NCBI GenBank assembly: GCA_030641505.1
Contig: DAOWHI010000200.1
Coordinates: 1-7,958, forward strand
DNA from: Gemmatimonadota bacterium
GTDB taxonomy: Bacteria; Gemmatimonadota; Gemmatimonadetes; JACCXV01; JAHWKZ01
Length of the DNA stretch: 7,958 nt
Reading direction: 5' to 3'
A program made the translations under genes and the position numbers. Below, one piece after another: positions 6,363 through 7,958 of this stretch. Numbering within the stretch: the stretch's first letter is position 1; every line of letters starts with the position of its first letter. The notes beneath the pieces are model-generated. The model did not search any database. It was not told where the DNA came from and was given only the letters and a program-made list of their open reading frames with translations.

Positions 6363-7958
6363 GTGCCTGATCAACTTGTGCGGTGGTTGGGAGAACTCGA
6401 GCGAAGACGACTCGACTTTGGAAGCGACTCGAGTGAGCGCAAACTCGAGCTTCTCAACAGGTTCGAGAAGCGGCGCTTCAAACAGTCGTCACAGGTTCTC
6501 CGCCTCCACGACGCGCTGCGCTTCATGCGCGCCTACCCGGACGACGATCTCCTGCTAGCAACCGTCGAGCGTATGCTGGACCACTTCCCCAACCGGAGCG
6601 ACCTGCGGCGGTTCCGCCGGGCGTTGAGTGACAGCGGGATCGCCGGTACGACGATCCACTTTTCGTTCTTCCCGGCGACCGCAACTTGGTTGGCCCAGCG
6701 TTGGGGTCGATACCTGACGATTGAGTGGGAAGACTTCGAACACCACGAGAAACTCGAAGAACTCCTGCCCCGGCTGGCGCTCTTCGGTGAATCCCCGGGT
6801 TTGGACGAGTTCGATTTTGGCGCCCGGAGCTGGATTGAGCGGCTCAAAGGACCCGCAGAGACCGACGCTGAGTTCGTTCTGTGTCGGTTTGGACAGGTCG
6901 CAACGAGCGGGATCGAGGCCGAGACCGTGCTGGAAGAGCTCGCTATTCCGCTCCGCTTGTCGCCCGGCCCGGATACTCCGTCTCGCACGACGGAAAAGTA
7001 CCGTCACGTGCCGATCGTTTTTCAAACCGGCCCGCCGCGGCGCTCTCGCCCTTCGATCAGAAAAGAACTGGCTCTCCCACCGCCACCGATGCGCATGGTT
7101 TCGCCGCGTGAGGGTCGGAAGCTGATCGACCTGGCGCGGGCAACAATGGTCACGCGTGCCCGCGATCTCGATGCCTTCGCGCACGGCAACCGGAACGACG
7201 TCCGGCTAATCAACTGTGGAGCCGGCCTACAAGTGGCGCTGATCGGCGTAGACCCGAAACAGCGATTTCTGCTCGAGGCCCTCTACGGTTTCGTCTTACT
7301 AAAGAACGGCGTACCGGTGGGATACGGAACCTACCTGGCTCTCTTTGGTTCGGCCGAGATCGCTTTCACGATCTTCGACACTTTTCGTACCGCGGAAGCG
7401 GCTTGGATGTACGGTCGCGTGTTGAAGATCGCTTACCATGTGCTCGGATGCGATGCGTTCACCATCGACCCGTATCAGATCGGGCGGGATAACGACGACG
7501 CCATCCGTTCGGGCGCGTGGTGGTTTTATCAGAAACTGGGCTTTCGCCCGCGATCCGCTGAATGTGTCCGGCTGATGCGGCGGGAGGAGCGCCGGATCAA
7601 GACCAATCGGACGTATCGATCGAGCGCGACCACGCTGAAGAAGCTCGCTTCCGACAATCTGTATCTGTATCCGAGCAGACGTCGTGATGACGTGATCGGC
7701 GTACTCCCGCTGGCGAATGTCGGACTGCGAATCACCGACTACCTGGCCGAGCGGTTTGGCTACGATCGCCGCGCTGCCGAAACAACGTGTGCCGACGAAG
7801 CGGTCAAGCTACTTGGCGTGCGTTCAAACCGTCGCATCTCGGCGGGAGAACAGTTGGCCTGGAAGCGCTGGGGGCCATTGATTCTCATCCTGCCAGGTAT
7901 CGAGGGTTGGCCAACGGAAGATAAGCGCGCGCTAGCCGCGGTGGTGCGCAGCAAGGGC
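6363..7958 (+). CDS. Large protein of unknown function with GNAT-like region, 3' end outside window
   Basis: At least 532 residues are encoded before the window ends in an open frame. An ATG at 6312 would add 17 residues, but GTG 6363 has a GGGAG ribosome site; the frame is closed upstream by TAG at 6279-6281. Residues 1-95 are charged and probably helical (many Arg/Glu/Leu). Residues 100-245 are mixed and end in a Pro-rich stretch (LALPPPPM, 236-243). Residues about 290-397 look like an N-acetyltransferase (GNAT) fold: a strand plus GVPVGYG (316-322), EIAFTIFDTFR (332-342), FTIDPYQIGRDN (366-377) and the closing AWWFYQKLGFRPR (385-397), typical of GNAT motif B. The Q/RxxGxG/A acetyl-CoA loop is not recognisable; FRTAEAAW stands in its place. 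The remaining 135 residues are unassigned. I recall similar uncharacterised proteins in environmental bacteria but cannot name a function. Transcribed away from the minus-strand block, it is probably unrelated to it. Confidence 0.82.
   Translation, partial: MPDQLVRWLGELERRRLDFGSDSSERKLELLNRFEKRRFKQSSQVLRLHDALRFMRAYPDDDLLLATVERMLDHFPNRSDLRRFRRALSDSGIAGTTIHFSFFPATATWLAQRWGRYLTIEWEDFEHHEKLEELLPRLALFGESPGLDEFDFGARSWIERLKGPAETDAEFVLCRFGQVATSGIEAETVLEELAIPLRLSPGPDTPSRTTEKYRHVPIVFQTGPPRRSRPSIRKELALPPPPMRMVSPREGRKLIDLARATMVTRARDLDAFAHGNRNDVRLINCGAGLQVALIGVDPKQRFLLEALYGFVLLKNGVPVGYGTYLALFGSAEIAFTIFDTFRTAEAAWMYGRVLKIAYHVLGCDAFTIDPYQIGRDNDDAIRSGAWWFYQKLGFRPRSAECVRLMRREERRIKTNRTYRSSATTLKKLASDNLYLYPSRRRDDVIGVLPLANVGLRITDYLAERFGYDRRAAETTCADEAVKLLGVRSNRRISAGEQLAWKRWGPLILILPGIEGWPTEDKRALAAVVRSKG

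Noticed and set aside
6180..6374. Short minus-strand open frame (64 codons) in the divergent region
   Set aside because: No convincing ribosome site or recognisable sequence; the translation looks random.
6396..6449. Three CTCGAG hexamers within 54 nt (6396, 6428, 6444)
   Set aside because: Irregular spacing, and they fall in coding sequence as ordinary Leu-Glu and Ser-Ser codons in two frames; probably chance.
6533..7184. Two minus-strand open frames opposite the plus-strand unknown gene
   Set aside because: Their translations are low-complexity Arg/Ser/Pro-rich, while the plus-strand frame runs unbroken for more than 530 codons and has GNAT-like motifs.

Overview
This 7,958-base window comes from a bacterium with moderately high GC content. 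It holds a tight minus-strand gene block and one plus-strand gene diverging from it. Lineage cannot be read reliably. The lipoprotein at 4954-5496 and the large plus-strand protein both resemble, from memory, uncharacterised families common in Gemmatimonadota-like and similar environmental bacteria (weak inference).

The block is transcribed leftwards. In transcription order it holds: a mono-haem cytochrome c lipoprotein (6066-5572); a GC-rich hairpin that looks like a terminator or attenuator (about 5513-5546); a secreted lipoprotein with a beta-rich domain (5496-4954); a YgfK-like flavin/iron-sulfur protein (4950-2896); a YgeY-type M20 metallohydrolase (2870-1662); a YgeW-like transcarbamylase (1661-687); and a carbamate kinase cut by the window edge (657-1). 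The last five genes are separated by 0 to 29 nt and very probably form one operon.

YgfK, YgeY, YgeW and carbamate kinase are the core of the E. coli ygeW-ygeX-ygeY-hyuA-yqeA / ygfK cluster. That cluster was first linked to selenium-dependent molybdenum hydroxylases and more recently to oxygen-independent breakdown of purines and uric acid. A coherent reading is that YgfK reduces a purine-derived ring. YgeY then hydrolyses an N-carbamoyl or amide bond of a ring-opened intermediate. YgeW transfers a carbamoyl group from a ureido compound to phosphate, and carbamate kinase uses the carbamoyl phosphate to make ATP. Family membership is well supported; the substrates here are inferred.

The main oddity is that YgfK has 684 residues, against about 1,000 in E. 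coli. It keeps the N-terminal dihydroorotate-dehydrogenase-like flavin domain and the C-terminal pair of 4Fe-4S motifs, but the GltD-like FAD/NAD(P)H domain normally between them is absent. This recalls PreA of the PreT/PreA dihydropyrimidine dehydrogenase and implies a separate electron partner. A lipoprotein gene ends 3 nt before ygfK, and no ygeX gene lies between ygeW and ygeY.

To the right, a 296-nt divergent intergenic region separates the cytochrome gene from a plus-strand gene running off the window. That gene encodes a large protein (at least 532 residues) of unknown function with a GNAT-like region whose acetyl-CoA loop looks degenerate. I saw no tRNA, rRNA, CRISPR array, insertion sequence or prophage gene.
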